Position numbers and translations under genes: made by a program. This document shows, piece by piece, positions 1 through 8,649 of a stretch of 64,000 nt of DNA. This DNA is from Paenibacillus ottowii (lineage in GTDB: Bacteria > Bacillota > Bacilli > Paenibacillales > Paenibacillaceae), in contig NZ_VIJZ01000004.1 in the NCBI RefSeq assembly GCF_006874425.1, positions 310,001 to 374,000 of the forward strand, written 5' to 3'. Below the pieces are notes generated by a model that saw nothing but the letters and a program-made list of their open reading frames with translations, was not told the DNA's origin and did no database searches. Each line of letters starts with the position of its first letter. The stretch's first letter is position 1.

Positions 1-625
1 ATTTTCGAATAAGGACAGAGGCGTTTACGCTGGTGCGAGTTCCTCCTGCCTGGGTTTGCAAGGTAACAGCAGCAGTAGAGCTATGGTTACGCAGAGTAAG
101 GACATCACCGCAAGCCAGGGCGAGGATGGCTTGCCCTGTGTTCTGCTGTGTCCCGGCTCCTGAGCCGTACACAGTTCCCTCGGCCAGTGCGCCATTAATA
201 AAGATGGCGAATTGATTAGGTTCTACACCCGACACTGAAAAATGAATTTCATACTTCCCCGCATCGGCTACAGCAATCTGGGCAGTCCCTGGAAGGTGAG
301 CAATTCCGGGCGTAAGTATGCCATTCGTATCGAAAGTGACCTCCCCTTCAATCGGAACGACTTGGGGTCTCACATTATAAATATACCCGAACTGCGCTAA
401 ATCTCCTGCGGCTCTGGAATCCCTATCAGCATCATGATTAATATTCACATGAACCACTTGCTTTTTGACAATAATGTCTTTGTCTTTACCCAATGATTTC
501 CGTTTCGGGCGGACTCTTTTTTTGGGGGGCATTTCCTCAAATTTCTTTTCTAGCTTATCAAACCAGGCACGGACAAAAACATCTTTTTTACGGCTTTTTT
601 TTCGCTTCAACTCAGGACGACCCAA
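1..625 (-). CDS. BclA-type C-terminal-domain protein, partial (3' end beyond window)
   Basis: Leftward reading frame, open to the window edge (208 residues visible, stop not seen). I place the start at a TTG at 625, because GGAGGTG lies about seven bases upstream; no ATG fits better. Residues 1-60 are very rich in Lys/Arg. From about residue 80 the protein matches the BclA C-terminal (TNF-like jelly-roll) domain of exosporium glycoproteins: an AQFGYIYN segment, then VVPIEGEVTFDTNG, then GTAQIAVADAGKYEIHFSVSG and a final NASVLIR strand, so only a few residues are probably missing. The usual collagen-like Gly-X-Y repeats are absent; the domain is preceded by a basic region instead. In the family this domain trimerises on spore surfaces. 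A spore-surface role here is inference. Confidence 0.75.
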   Translation of the reverse strand, partial: MGRPELKRKKSRKKDVFVRAWFDKLEKKFEEMPPKKRVRPKRKSLGKDKDIIVKKQVVHVNINHDADRDSRAAGDLAQFGYIYNVRPQVVPIEGEVTFDTNGILTPGIAHLPGTAQIAVADAGKYEIHFSVSGVEPNQFAIFINGALAEGTVYGSGAGTQQNTGQAILALACGDVLTLRNHSSTAAVTLQTQAGGTRTSVNASVLIRK

Positions 626-764
626 TACAAACACCTCCAGATGGTTTGTTGTATAGTACTCCATTCATCTAGGGGAGGCATGGATATCTGTCCTGTGTTT
701 CATAGGAAACCATCTATTTTGACCAAAAACAGGCTTCTGTACAAGGTACTTTCGTCTAGTATGT

Positions 765-819
765 AAAAAAGCACCCCAAATGTATCCTTGGTTGTCATCT
801 AAGGATACATTTGGGGTGC
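765..819 (-). terminator. Intrinsic terminator of the leftward MFS/beta-galactosidase operon
   Basis: Perfect 19-bp inverted repeat, arms 771-789 and 801-819 (GCACCCCAAATGTATCCTT and its complement), with an 11-base loop. Read leftward it is followed by six T residues (765-770). It lies 17 bases past the stop of the MFS gene. Confidence 0.9.
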
Positions 820-835
820 CAATAGTGGGCTTATA

Positions 836-2062
836 TCATGATGAAATGGTCTGAAGCCGCTTTTTGCGCACATATAGGGCGTACAGAATGCCGCCAAGGA
901 GGCACAGGATACAAGCGAAGCCCGCCAGTAACCATGCTGAAGCGACAGCTCCTACACGATCCATACTGTTTCCAAGCCATAAGGGAAGCAGAGCTCCTCC
1001 GACTCCGCCTGCACCGATAAGCAAGCTGGTGGTCGATTCTTCTGTACCTGGCATCATTTTACTGGCAAAAACAAGCGCGATAGAAAAGATGCCAGACATG
1101 CCGAGTCCCAGCAGTGCTATAAGGATAAAGGCGCCAGCAGTGCCTTGGATCAGCGGGAACACACACAGCAGCAGAGTAGCTGCCAGTGAGCTTAGAGCGA
1201 CAAAGATACCGTAGCCGTATCGATCGGCAATGTAGCCTGTAAATAACCGCCCGAAGGCCATTGCCAACCAAAAGCAGGTGACACTGAGTGCTGCTTCGGC
1301 TTGCGTGAGACCGAGTCGCTCGATGAACATGGAGGGCAGGAAATTGGCCAGGCTCATCTCTGTTCCTACGTAGATAAAGAAAAAAACAATAAATAATGCA
1401 AGGAGCTTCCAATTGCCTACAGGGCTGCTTTTAGGAGCCTCAACCCTAGGAGAATTCAGTGTATTAGTGGAACGCTTATGGTTGTCACCACGGTGTTCTT
1501 GTTCGTCCAAGAGAACGTTTAGTGTGCCGAAGGACCCGCGCAGCCAGGCTATAGTGGCTACGGCTGCAAACAAGGAGATGATGGGAAATGCCAGCCGCCA
1601 CCAACCGAGCGCAATAAACTGGCTGGCGATAGCCGGCATAGCCAAGGCGCCAATTCCGAAAAAAACTTCCAGACGGCTCATAGCTGCGCCCGTTCCTTGG
1701 GTAATACCCCCAATCACAATAGTTCCTATGACTGCTTCTACCATGCCAAAGCCAAATCCGGCAGCCGCCCCGACGGCATATAGCCAACCCCAAGGCGGCA
1801 GTATGGAATACAGCACTTCAGCCGCACACAGCAGGAGCAGGGAAAATACCAGACTTCGGCGTTTGCCGAAAGTCCGGGCAAGCCACGGTGACAGTAGGAC
1901 TCCAGCCAGAAAACCGGAAAATTGAGCGAAAATCAGGCTTCCGCCATCTGTATAGCTTCTACCATAATGCTCTAGCAACACGGGCAGTAGAGATCCTACA
2001 ACCACATGTGCCAGACCAATTAAAAAATAAGACAAGCTGCCGATCCATAGCAGTCGTTTCAT
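836..2062 (-). CDS. MFS sugar transporter, GlcP-like
   Basis: A 408-residue major facilitator protein with about twelve hydrophobic segments split by a hydrophilic central loop (about residues 183-215, rich in His, Lys and Ser). The start is the ATG preceded by AAAGGAG. The N-terminal pattern (GLAHVVVGSLLPVLLEHYG, QFSGFLAGVLLSPW, MSRLEVFFGIGALAMP) and the second half (GTEMSLANFLPSMFI, FWLAMAFGRLFTGYIADR) resemble Bacillus GlcP, a glucose/mannose:H+ symporter of the FucP group. It follows the GH42 beta-galactosidase gene after 68 bases on the same strand and ends at a strong terminator. It therefore probably imports a galactoside or its product. Substrate is inference. Confidence 0.8.
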   Translation of the reverse strand: MKRLLWIGSLSYFLIGLAHVVVGSLLPVLLEHYGRSYTDGGSLIFAQFSGFLAGVLLSPWLARTFGKRRSLVFSLLLLCAAEVLYSILPPWGWLYAVGAAAGFGFGMVEAVIGTIVIGGITQGTGAAMSRLEVFFGIGALAMPAIASQFIALGWWRLAFPIISLFAAVATIAWLRGSFGTLNVLLDEQEHRGDNHKRSTNTLNSPRVEAPKSSPVGNWKLLALFIVFFFIYVGTEMSLANFLPSMFIERLGLTQAEAALSVTCFWLAMAFGRLFTGYIADRYGYGIFVALSSLAATLLLCVFPLIQGTAGAFILIALLGLGMSGIFSIALVFASKMMPGTEESTTSLLIGAGGVGGALLPLWLGNSMDRVGAVASAWLLAGFACILCLLGGILYALYVRKKRLQTISS

Positions 2063-2130
2063 GATTTACTCCTTTGGTACTCAATTGCCTTTATGCAGTA
2101 AAGTAAATGATATAAGTCAGATTTGATGTA

Positions 2131-4158
2131 TTATGCAAGCTCCAGCACCTGGAAGCCATAACCTTCGATAGAAATATCTCCTTCCAGGAACTTGCCAGTG
2201 ATCAGCTCTTTTCCTTTATGGTCATCCAGATGATATTGCTGCGTCTGGGCATTATGATTCAGAACGAATAGATATGACTTTCCATCTTTGGACCGTACAG
2301 TGGCTTCTATGCCCGCAGGTGCACGCAACAGGGATGAAATCCCTTTTTGCTCACAAATGTAGGCCAGCAGACCATCGAGGAAAGTTTCCTCCGGGTCAGA
2401 AGCAATGTACCACGCCTCACCTTGGCCAAAACGATTGCGTGTCAGCGCAGGCATGCCCTGATAGAAATCATCGCCGTATTCTGCCAGCACCTCAGCTCCT
2501 TCACTATGCAGCAAGTCGCAGAGCAACCCACATTTATATTCACCTTGTAATACGCCCACTTGTTCTTTCAATAGAATACGATTGGTTGAATCCGGGAGGA
2601 GTGCATCAATTTCTTCTACCCAGATTCCGAGCAGATTACGCAGCTTACCAGGATATCCTCCGGTTGTGACCAGATCGTTTTCATTTACAATGCCGCTGAA
2701 AAAGGTCGTTAGGAAGGTGCCGCCGCGCTCTGTGAATTGTTCCAGCTTCTCTGCAGTCCCCGGCTTGACCATGTAAAGTACAGGCGCGATAATGAGATCA
2801 TATTTTTGGAAATCTGTGTCCACTGAAATCAGGTCTACCTGTACGTTACGCCGGAAGAGGGTGGCATAATATTTATGCACCTGATCTACGTAATTCAAGG
2901 CAACGGAAGGGCCGCTTGATTTCTCCAAAGCCCACCAATTATCCCAATCGAATAAAATAGCTACTTTGGCATTAACAGTGGCATCAAGCAGTGTGTTGCC
3001 TAAAGCGCCAAGCTCATTGCCAAGCTGTGCCACCTCGCGAAATACGCGTGTGTTCTCATGCCCCGCATGCTCAATTACGGCTCCGTGGAATTTCTCACAT
3101 GCACCGATCGAGCGGCGAAGCTGGAAAAACATGACTGTGTCCGCGCCATGCGCTACGGCCTGATAACTCCATAACCGCATAACGCCGGGCCGTTTAAGCG
3201 AGTTATAGGGCTGCCAGTTCTGCTGGCTCGGTGTTTGCTCCATCAGCATAAAGGGCTGCCCCTCCTTCAAGCCACGCATCAGATCGTGCGCCATCGCCGT
3301 ATAGCTGATCGGGGTATTAGCTCCGGGATAGCTGTCCCAGGATACAATATCCATGTGCTTAGCCCATTTAAAATAATCCAGCTGTTTAAAAAAGCCCATC
3401 AGATTGGTTGTTACCACAGCATCGGGTATATGCTTTTTAATCGCGTTATATTCCAGCAGGTAGCAATCCAGCATACTGTCTGAATTAAAGCGTGCATAGT
3501 CGAGGGATATGCCCTGGAATGTGGAGTGATTTTCTCCCCAATGTTCGCTCAGATTATTTGGAGGTACAATTTCATCCCAATCATAGAAGGTGTGACCCCA
3601 GAAGGACGTATTCCAAACTCGGTTTAGCTCCTCCAGTGATCCGTATTTTTGTTTGAGCCACACCCGGAACGCTGCGGCACAGTTGTCACAATAGCAGTCC
3701 CCGCCATATTCATTGGATACGTGCCACACGAGGATCGCGGGATGGTCTTTGTAGCGCTCTGCAAGTCGGTCAGCTATCTGCTCCGCGTATTTTCGATAGG
3801 TTGGACTGTTCGGACAAGAGTTATGGCGTCCACCGAATTTTCGCTTGCGTCCATCAGCATCGACCCTAAGAATGTCGGGATAACGGGTAGCCATCCAAGC
3901 CGGATGCGCCGCCGTACTAGTTGCTAGACAAACAAAGATATCGCTTTCATAAAGATGTTCAATCAACTGATCCAGCCACTCAAAACGATATGTGATTTCG
4001 TCAGGCTGATTTTTAGCCCATGAGAACACGTTGACCGTGGCGATATCAATCCCTGCCTGCCTGAACATCCGTAAATCCTCCTGATGCGTGGCCTCATCCC
4101 ATTGCTCAGGATTATAATCCCCACCGTAAAATACTTTAGGAAGTTTGCTGCTTATCAC
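2131..4158 (-). CDS. Beta-galactosidase, glycoside hydrolase family 42
   Basis: Cytoplasmic GH42 enzyme of 675 residues that hydrolyses terminal beta-galactosides; no signal peptide. I chose the GTG at 4158 (protein V/M-ISSKLPKVFYGGDYNPEQW) because AGAGGTGATT sits just upstream, rather than the ATG 15 codons earlier, which lacks a ribosome site. Visible signatures: the N-terminal YGGDYNPEQW barrel entry, general acid/base Glu150 in VSNEYGG, the zinc-cluster cysteines of CYCDNC (155-160), and nucleophile Glu307 in FMLMEQTPSQQNW. The central trimerisation domain and a C-terminal beta domain follow. First gene of a two-gene leftward operon with the MFS transporter, divergent from an AraC-family gene that probably controls it. 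Confidence 0.93.
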   Translation of the reverse strand: MISSKLPKVFYGGDYNPEQWDEATHQEDLRMFRQAGIDIATVNVFSWAKNQPDEITYRFEWLDQLIEHLYESDIFVCLATSTAAHPAWMATRYPDILRVDADGRKRKFGGRHNSCPNSPTYRKYAEQIADRLAERYKDHPAILVWHVSNEYGGDCYCDNCAAAFRVWLKQKYGSLEELNRVWNTSFWGHTFYDWDEIVPPNNLSEHWGENHSTFQGISLDYARFNSDSMLDCYLLEYNAIKKHIPDAVVTTNLMGFFKQLDYFKWAKHMDIVSWDSYPGANTPISYTAMAHDLMRGLKEGQPFMLMEQTPSQQNWQPYNSLKRPGVMRLWSYQAVAHGADTVMFFQLRRSIGACEKFHGAVIEHAGHENTRVFREVAQLGNELGALGNTLLDATVNAKVAILFDWDNWWALEKSSGPSVALNYVDQVHKYYATLFRRNVQVDLISVDTDFQKYDLIIAPVLYMVKPGTAEKLEQFTERGGTFLTTFFSGIVNENDLVTTGGYPGKLRNLLGIWVEEIDALLPDSTNRILLKEQVGVLQGEYKCGLLCDLLHSEGAEVLAEYGDDFYQGMPALTRNRFGQGEAWYIASDPEETFLDGLLAYICEQKGISSLLRAPAGIEATVRSKDGKSYLFVLNHNAQTQQYHLDDHKGKELITGKFLEGDISIEGYGFQVLELA

Positions 4159-4217
4159 GCCAATCACCTCTATATATAAGAATAATCCTATCTTATAATA
4201 CAAATAACTGCTTTTAA

Positions 4218-4246
4218 ATATAATAAAATGAACATGTATATAATAA
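4218..4246. promoter_or_regulatory. Direct repeat in the divergent control region (candidate AraC operator)
   Basis: ATATAATAA occurs at 4218-4226 and again at 4238-4246, exactly 20 bp apart, in the 137-bp region between the divergent beta-galactosidase and AraC genes. AraC-family dimers usually bind two direct half-sites about two helix turns apart. The region is AT-rich, so chance is a real possibility. Confidence 0.3.
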
Positions 4247-4295
4247 TATGGAACTACATGAGAAATAAATAACGTATACGCCGGAGGTGCTTTTT

Positions 4296-5132
4296 ATGAT
4301 TTTGACTCCTCATCATTTGCGATTTTTCCTGACTACTCGTGAGCACTCTTTACCCCTTTTTATTGAAAGCATCGGATTCAATAGCAGGCAGGAGGATGTG
4401 TCCCGTCCAGAGGGATATCCGTGTTTTCACTGGATTCAGACGGTATCAGGTGAAGGGGGGTTTACATATAAAGGGGGAACTTTTCGTTTGGGTGAGCATT
4501 CCGGGGTGCTACTGCTGCCGGGTGAAGCCCATGCTTATAGACGGGCGACCAAGGTATGGCGAACCTTATACATCACATTCGACGGACCCATCGCCGCTGC
4601 TGTATTAACTGCACTCGGATTGAAGCATACGCGAGGGTATCATTGGGACCCGGATAGCGAGCTGCACAGCTTTGGCGAGAACATGCTGCACTCCATGGTT
4701 AGTGAACATGATTTGTCCGGATTAGATGCCTCAGCCAATATGTACCGTTTTCTGACTCTGCTGCGTAAACATGGACAACATAGCTCGATGCCTTCCCTAT
4801 CTCATAATGTGGAACGTTTAACCCCTGTACTGACCTTTATGGAGCAAAATTATGCCAGCCCAGATGTGGGTTTAAGGGATATGGCCGTTATGATGAATGT
4901 CAGCGCTCGTCATTTAAACACATTGTTTAAGCAGGCGTTCGGTGTGACTTCCTATGCCTATCTGATTGTAATTCGATTGCGGAAGGCAAAGGAAATGATG
5001 ACAGAGTATCCGCAATTAACGGTGAAGGAGATTTCGGAGCGCGTAGGCTTCCGAGATGTCAGTCATTTTGTGGCAACTTTCCGCCGTGCGGAAGGAATTA
5101 CGCCAGAAAAGTTCAAAATATTGTATACATAA
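4296..5132 (+). CDS. AraC-family transcriptional regulator
   Basis: A 278-residue regulator. The ATG at 4296 lies eight bases after GGAGG; an in-frame GTG at 4287 overlaps that site and is unlikely. Residues about 20-110 form a cupin-like sugar-sensing domain (HWIQTVSGEGGFTYKG, GVLLLPGEAHAYR). The last 100 residues are a double helix-turn-helix domain (LRDMAVMMNVSARHLNTLFKQAFGV, then VKEISERVGFRDVSHFVATFRRAEGITPEKF). It is divergent from the GH42/MFS operon, the normal arrangement for a local activator of a sugar operon. The inducer is unknown. Confidence 0.9.
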   Translation: MILTPHHLRFFLTTREHSLPLFIESIGFNSRQEDVSRPEGYPCFHWIQTVSGEGGFTYKGGTFRLGEHSGVLLLPGEAHAYRRATKVWRTLYITFDGPIAAAVLTALGLKHTRGYHWDPDSELHSFGENMLHSMVSEHDLSGLDASANMYRFLTLLRKHGQHSSMPSLSHNVERLTPVLTFMEQNYASPDVGLRDMAVMMNVSARHLNTLFKQAFGVTSYAYLIVIRLRKAKEMMTEYPQLTVKEISERVGFRDVSHFVATFRRAEGITPEKFKILYT

Positions 5133-5204
5133 GGGTATTTTATCGAAATACTCTTTCTTACTCGAGATTTCTCTTTTTAGGGGGCATTCCTTATTGTTTT
5201 TTTC

Positions 5205-5308
5205 TGGATGAGGGAGTATAAAATAATAGTTCATTTGTTTCATCAATCTGATGTGCAGGTGACATAATAAATATACGATTTATAGTTCTTTTGCAAAACC
5301 CTCATCCA
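5205..5308 (+). promoter_or_regulatory. Long-range inverted repeat in the kimA-like leader
   Basis: TGGATGAGGG (5205-5214) and its exact complement CCCTCATCCA (5299-5308) enclose 84 bases and end two bases before the ribosome-binding site GAAGGAG. If transcribed, the arms could close a leader structure next to the start codon. I see none of the conserved G-rich blocks of the ydaO-type c-di-AMP riboswitch. Confidence 0.3.
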
Positions 5309-5325
5309 AAGAAGGAGTCAACGAA

Positions 5326-7143
5326 ATGCTAAGTAAAGTCAAAAGGTTATTAATCGGTCGTCCGCGAAAATCGACGGCCCTTGAAGATGAGAAACTGAAT
5401 AAGCTAAAGGCACTGGCCATTCTGTCCTCAGATGCATTGTCCTCTGTAGCTTACGGAACGGAGCAAATTTTGCTGGTTTTAATTACAGCAGGCTTCGCTG
5501 CCTTATGGTACTCGATCCCTATATCCATTGCGGTATTGGGTTTGCTGATCATTCTGATCCTGTCGTATAGACAGACCATTTTTTCCTACCCTGGAGGTGG
5601 GGGAGCTTACATTGTCGCACAGGACAACTTAGGTAAGAGTCCGAGTCTGATTGCAGGCGGCTCTCTGCTGGTCGATTATATTCTAACGGTAGCTGTAAGC
5701 TCATCGGCTGGAACAGATGCAATTACATCGGCGTTCCCATCGTTACATGATCACCGGATCGCCATTGCTTTGGTGATGATTATCTTTTTGACTATTATGA
5801 ACTTGCGCGGGGTAACGGAATCTGCCTCGGTGCTGGCTATACCGATTTACTTATTTGTTGTTGCCATTTTTGTTTTAATTATTAGTGGTATCATTCATTA
5901 CGTGGCAGGAGGAGCCCATGCGGCGGCGCCGCAATTCGGAGCCACGGTATCCAATGTTAGTCTGTTTCTTTTACTGAAAGCTTTCAGTTCAGGCTGTTCG
6001 GCGCTAACCGGTGTAGAAGCTGTCTCGAATGCCATTCCGAACTTCCGTAAGCCTGCTGCTAAAAATGCGGCAACTACATTGATGATGATGGGCTTGATTC
6101 TCGGCTGCATGTTTATCGGAATTAGTTTGCTGGCTTATTGGTATGGTGTTCGTCCTAATCCGCAAGAAACAGTGATTTCGCAAATTGCGAATGCCACTTT
6201 TGGGCGCGGTGTGATCTATTACATCATTCAAGGCGTAACGGCGCTTATCTTGTTCTTGGCGGCCAACACAGCATATTCGGCCTTTCCGTTGCTTGCTTTT
6301 ATGCTCGCGAAAGACAAATACATGCCGCATATGTTCATGGTCCGTGGAGATCGACTTGGCTATTCTAACGGCATTCTGTTTCTGAGTATCTTCTCGGCAT
6401 TGCTGGTCATCGTTTTTGGGGGCAACACAGAAAATTTGATCCCACTTTATGCCGTAGGGGTATTTATCCCGTTTACCCTGTCACAGCTCGGTATGATGAT
6501 CCGATGGATTCGACTCAAACCTGCTGGCTGGGTCGTTAAATTGGCTATTAATACGGTTGGGATGCTCACTACACTGTCAATTACGCTTATCTTTATCTTT
6601 ACTAAGTTTAGCCAGGTGTGGGTAGTCTTTATCTTCCTGCCTTTGGTGCTGTATTTCTTTATGAAGATTAATAAGCATTACAAAAATACGGCTGAACAAC
6701 TGCGCATTGATATTACGAAGGACAAACCTATGGTCAAAGGCAACACGATTATTATTCCGGTGGCAGGCATTACGCGTGTCGTCATGAATACCATCAGTTA
6801 TGCCAAAACCCTGTCGGACAATGTGGTTGCCGTATATGTTGGTGTGGATGATGAAGCGATTCAAAAAATGGAGCAGAAGTGGGAAGAGTGGGATGTGGGT
6901 ATACGTTTAGTAGTGCTGAGATCTCGTTATCGCAGCATCATCAATCCGCTTCGCAAGTTCATCGATACAGTAGAGTGGAAAAAAGCAGATGAGGATCACA
7001 TTACAGTTCTCATTCCACAATTTATCACTAAACACTGGTGGGAAAATATATTGCATAATCAGACCAGTTTGCTGATGAGAGCTTATTTAATTAATTACAA
7101 AGACGTCATCGTAACGACTGTACCTTTTCATTTAAACAAATAA
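5326..7143 (+). CDS. APC-superfamily permease, KimA-like potassium importer
   Basis: A 605-residue protein with about twelve membrane segments (residues 40-450) and a soluble C-terminal domain (460-605). The N-terminus (LIGRPRKSTALEDEKLNK, LAILSSDALSSVAYGTEQI) and the length closely match B. subtilis KimA (YdaO, 607 residues), a high-affinity K+/H+ symporter. The C-terminal part resembles the universal-stress-like cytosolic domain of KimA. ATG start after AGAAGGAGTCAACGA. It stands alone, with a strong terminator downstream. Annotation pipelines often call this family an amino acid permease; K+ transport is inferred from similarity. Confidence 0.75.
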   Translation: MLSKVKRLLIGRPRKSTALEDEKLNKLKALAILSSDALSSVAYGTEQILLVLITAGFAALWYSIPISIAVLGLLIILILSYRQTIFSYPGGGGAYIVAQDNLGKSPSLIAGGSLLVDYILTVAVSSSAGTDAITSAFPSLHDHRIAIALVMIIFLTIMNLRGVTESASVLAIPIYLFVVAIFVLIISGIIHYVAGGAHAAAPQFGATVSNVSLFLLLKAFSSGCSALTGVEAVSNAIPNFRKPAAKNAATTLMMMGLILGCMFIGISLLAYWYGVRPNPQETVISQIANATFGRGVIYYIIQGVTALILFLAANTAYSAFPLLAFMLAKDKYMPHMFMVRGDRLGYSNGILFLSIFSALLVIVFGGNTENLIPLYAVGVFIPFTLSQLGMMIRWIRLKPAGWVVKLAINTVGMLTTLSITLIFIFTKFSQVWVVFIFLPLVLYFFMKINKHYKNTAEQLRIDITKDKPMVKGNTIIIPVAGITRVVMNTISYAKTLSDNVVAVYVGVDDEAIQKMEQKWEEWDVGIRLVVLRSRYRSIINPLRKFIDTVEWKKADEDHITVLIPQFITKHWWENILHNQTSLLMRAYLINYKDVIVTTVPFHLNK

Positions 7144-7230
7144 ACTCATATTCCTGGAATTATCCCCTGTTCGTTTTTGGTAATAACGCAAGAGAACAGG
7201 GAACAGGCTGAATGATAGCATGACAAATTC

Positions 7231-7274
7231 AACACCCTCCGATCGCATCTCTGTGCGGTCAGAGGGTGTTTTTT
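7231..7274 (+). terminator. Intrinsic terminator after the KimA-like gene
   Basis: Arms AACACCCTC (7231-7239) and GAGGGTGTT (7262-7270) continue inward as GATCGCA/TGCGGTC with one mismatch; loop TCTCTG; a run of six T ends at 7274. Confidence 0.92.
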
Positions 7275-7297
7275 GCATCAGGGAGAGTTTACTTGGG

Positions 7298-7334
7298 TGA
7301 TACATTTTGTGTATTATAGATACAAAATGTATCA
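7298..7334 (+). promoter_or_regulatory. 13-bp perfect palindromic operator before the acyltransferase gene
   Basis: TGATACATTTTGT (7298-7310) and ACAAAATGTATCA (7322-7334) are exact complements separated by 11 bases (GTATTATAGAT) that contain a possible -10 hexamer (TATAGA, 7315-7320). There is no T run after it, so it is not a terminator. The position, 26 bp before the start codon, suggests an operator for a dimeric repressor. The cognate regulator is not in the window. Confidence 0.5.
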
Positions 7335-7359
7335 TGGAGAATTATCTTGGAGGGATACG

Positions 7360-8478
7360 ATGCCTGAAGACAAGGGGAATAGGGAACAAGACAAGTTGCA
7401 ATTTGTAGATACGTTAAGGGCGTTGGCGATTCTCGGAGTATTGCTTGTGCATGTCAGCCAGCATGTGGACGGGTTAAGCGGTTGGTTGCAAAAAGGCTTA
7501 GGTCTAGGAGCTAAAGGAGTCGCTTTATTTTATATGGCGAGTGCTTTTACGCTGTTTCTATCCATGAGCAGGCGTTCGAGTGACAAGGGAGAAGGAATGA
7601 CGGCCTACCTGTTGCGTCGGTTTTTCCGGATTGCACCTTTGTATTACGTGATGTTAGGAATCTATTTAATGGTGAATGGGACAGGTTCGCGATTTTGGCT
7701 TGGAGATCAGGAGGGAGTCACTGCCACTAATATTGCAGCTCATGTTCTATTTTTGAATGGTCTCAATCCGTATTGGATCAACAGCATTATCGGTGTGGAA
7801 TGGTCCATTGCGGTGGAATGTATGTTTTATCTAATTATCCCCCTCTTATTTAAGCTGATTCGATCGGTGCGCCATGCGACTTGGTTTATCGTAATGATGC
7901 TTGTGGCAAGCTTCGGGCTCAATACAGTGTTTGCTCAATATCCATTGATCAGCGATCCCTCTTTATGGGGGCATTATTTATATTTATGGTTTCCGAATCA
8001 ACTGCCTGTTTTTGGTCTGGGGATATTGTTGTTCTTCATTTGGAAAGACGAGCGTCATTGGAAAAGCGTAAACCCGCTGACTGGAGGTTTGTTGCTTGTT
8101 GCTGTGCTGTTTGCGTTTGTTGGAGGTATAACGGATTATCTCATAGGTGTCGGGCTGCTGCTGGGTGCGTATGCTTTGTATCATTGGCAGCCAATGTGGC
8201 TGCTTAATCAGGTATGGTCATGGATCGGTCGCCTCAGCTATAGCATGTATTTGACGCATATGTTGGTCCTAGGGCTAATCGCGCAGATTAAATTACCGTT
8301 TGCTCCCCTAGTCAGCCTCACCCTTATGTTCATCATGACGCTGCTATGCACCGTGGGACTTTCCTGGTTAACCTATACATGGATTGAACAGCCGGGCATC
8401 CGATTGGGTAAAAAGCTTATATCACGTATAAAAACAGTACGGGAGCAGGAAGATTCGGTCAAAGAAAGTGTAGCCTAG
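7360..8478 (+). CDS. Acyltransferase-3 family membrane protein (OafA/YrhL type)
   Basis: A 372-residue integral membrane O-acyltransferase with about ten membrane helices. The start is the ATG at 7360 after TTGGAGGGATACG; the longer frame from 7273 would read through the palindrome. Family features: residues about 17-40 (FVDTLRALAILGVLLVHVSQH, the R..A...V...H motif), then a helix with FFRIAPLYYV, and a C-terminal GRLSYSMYLTHML segment. Such enzymes acylate cell-surface polysaccharides or other exported sugars. The substrate cannot be told from the sequence. It is a single-gene unit. Confidence 0.88.
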   Translation: MPEDKGNREQDKLQFVDTLRALAILGVLLVHVSQHVDGLSGWLQKGLGLGAKGVALFYMASAFTLFLSMSRRSSDKGEGMTAYLLRRFFRIAPLYYVMLGIYLMVNGTGSRFWLGDQEGVTATNIAAHVLFLNGLNPYWINSIIGVEWSIAVECMFYLIIPLLFKLIRSVRHATWFIVMMLVASFGLNTVFAQYPLISDPSLWGHYLYLWFPNQLPVFGLGILLFFIWKDERHWKSVNPLTGGLLLVAVLFAFVGGITDYLIGVGLLLGAYALYHWQPMWLLNQVWSWIGRLSYSMYLTHMLVLGLIAQIKLPFAPLVSLTLMFIMTLLCTVGLSWLTYTWIEQPGIRLGKKLISRIKTVREQEDSVKESVA

Positions 8479-8554
8479 TTGCAACTTGAAGCAGCATCAG
8501 ATAACATTTGATTGAAGTGCTTGAATAAATCTACGAAATTATTGAAAAGACCTC

Positions 8555-8583
8555 TTGAAAAGTAGCTCCCAGCCCTTTATATT
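8555..8583 (+). promoter_or_regulatory. Sigma-A-type promoter of the Agr-like cassette
   Basis: TTGAAA (8555-8560), a 17-base spacer and TATATT (8578-8583), 67 bp before the first start codon. Five TTGAA words (8486, 8512, 8521, 8542, 8555) crowd the 75 bp up to and including the -35 box. Confidence 0.6.
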
Positions 8584-8649
8584 CGATGTACATCCAAGTT
8601 TTTGAATACACCGTATGAGGTTTGTTGGAATTGTAAAGGAGATGCACGT

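Noticed and set aside
1413..1925. 170-codon rightward frame opposite the MFS gene
   Set aside because: Antisense to an evident twelve-helix transporter; no independent coding evidence.
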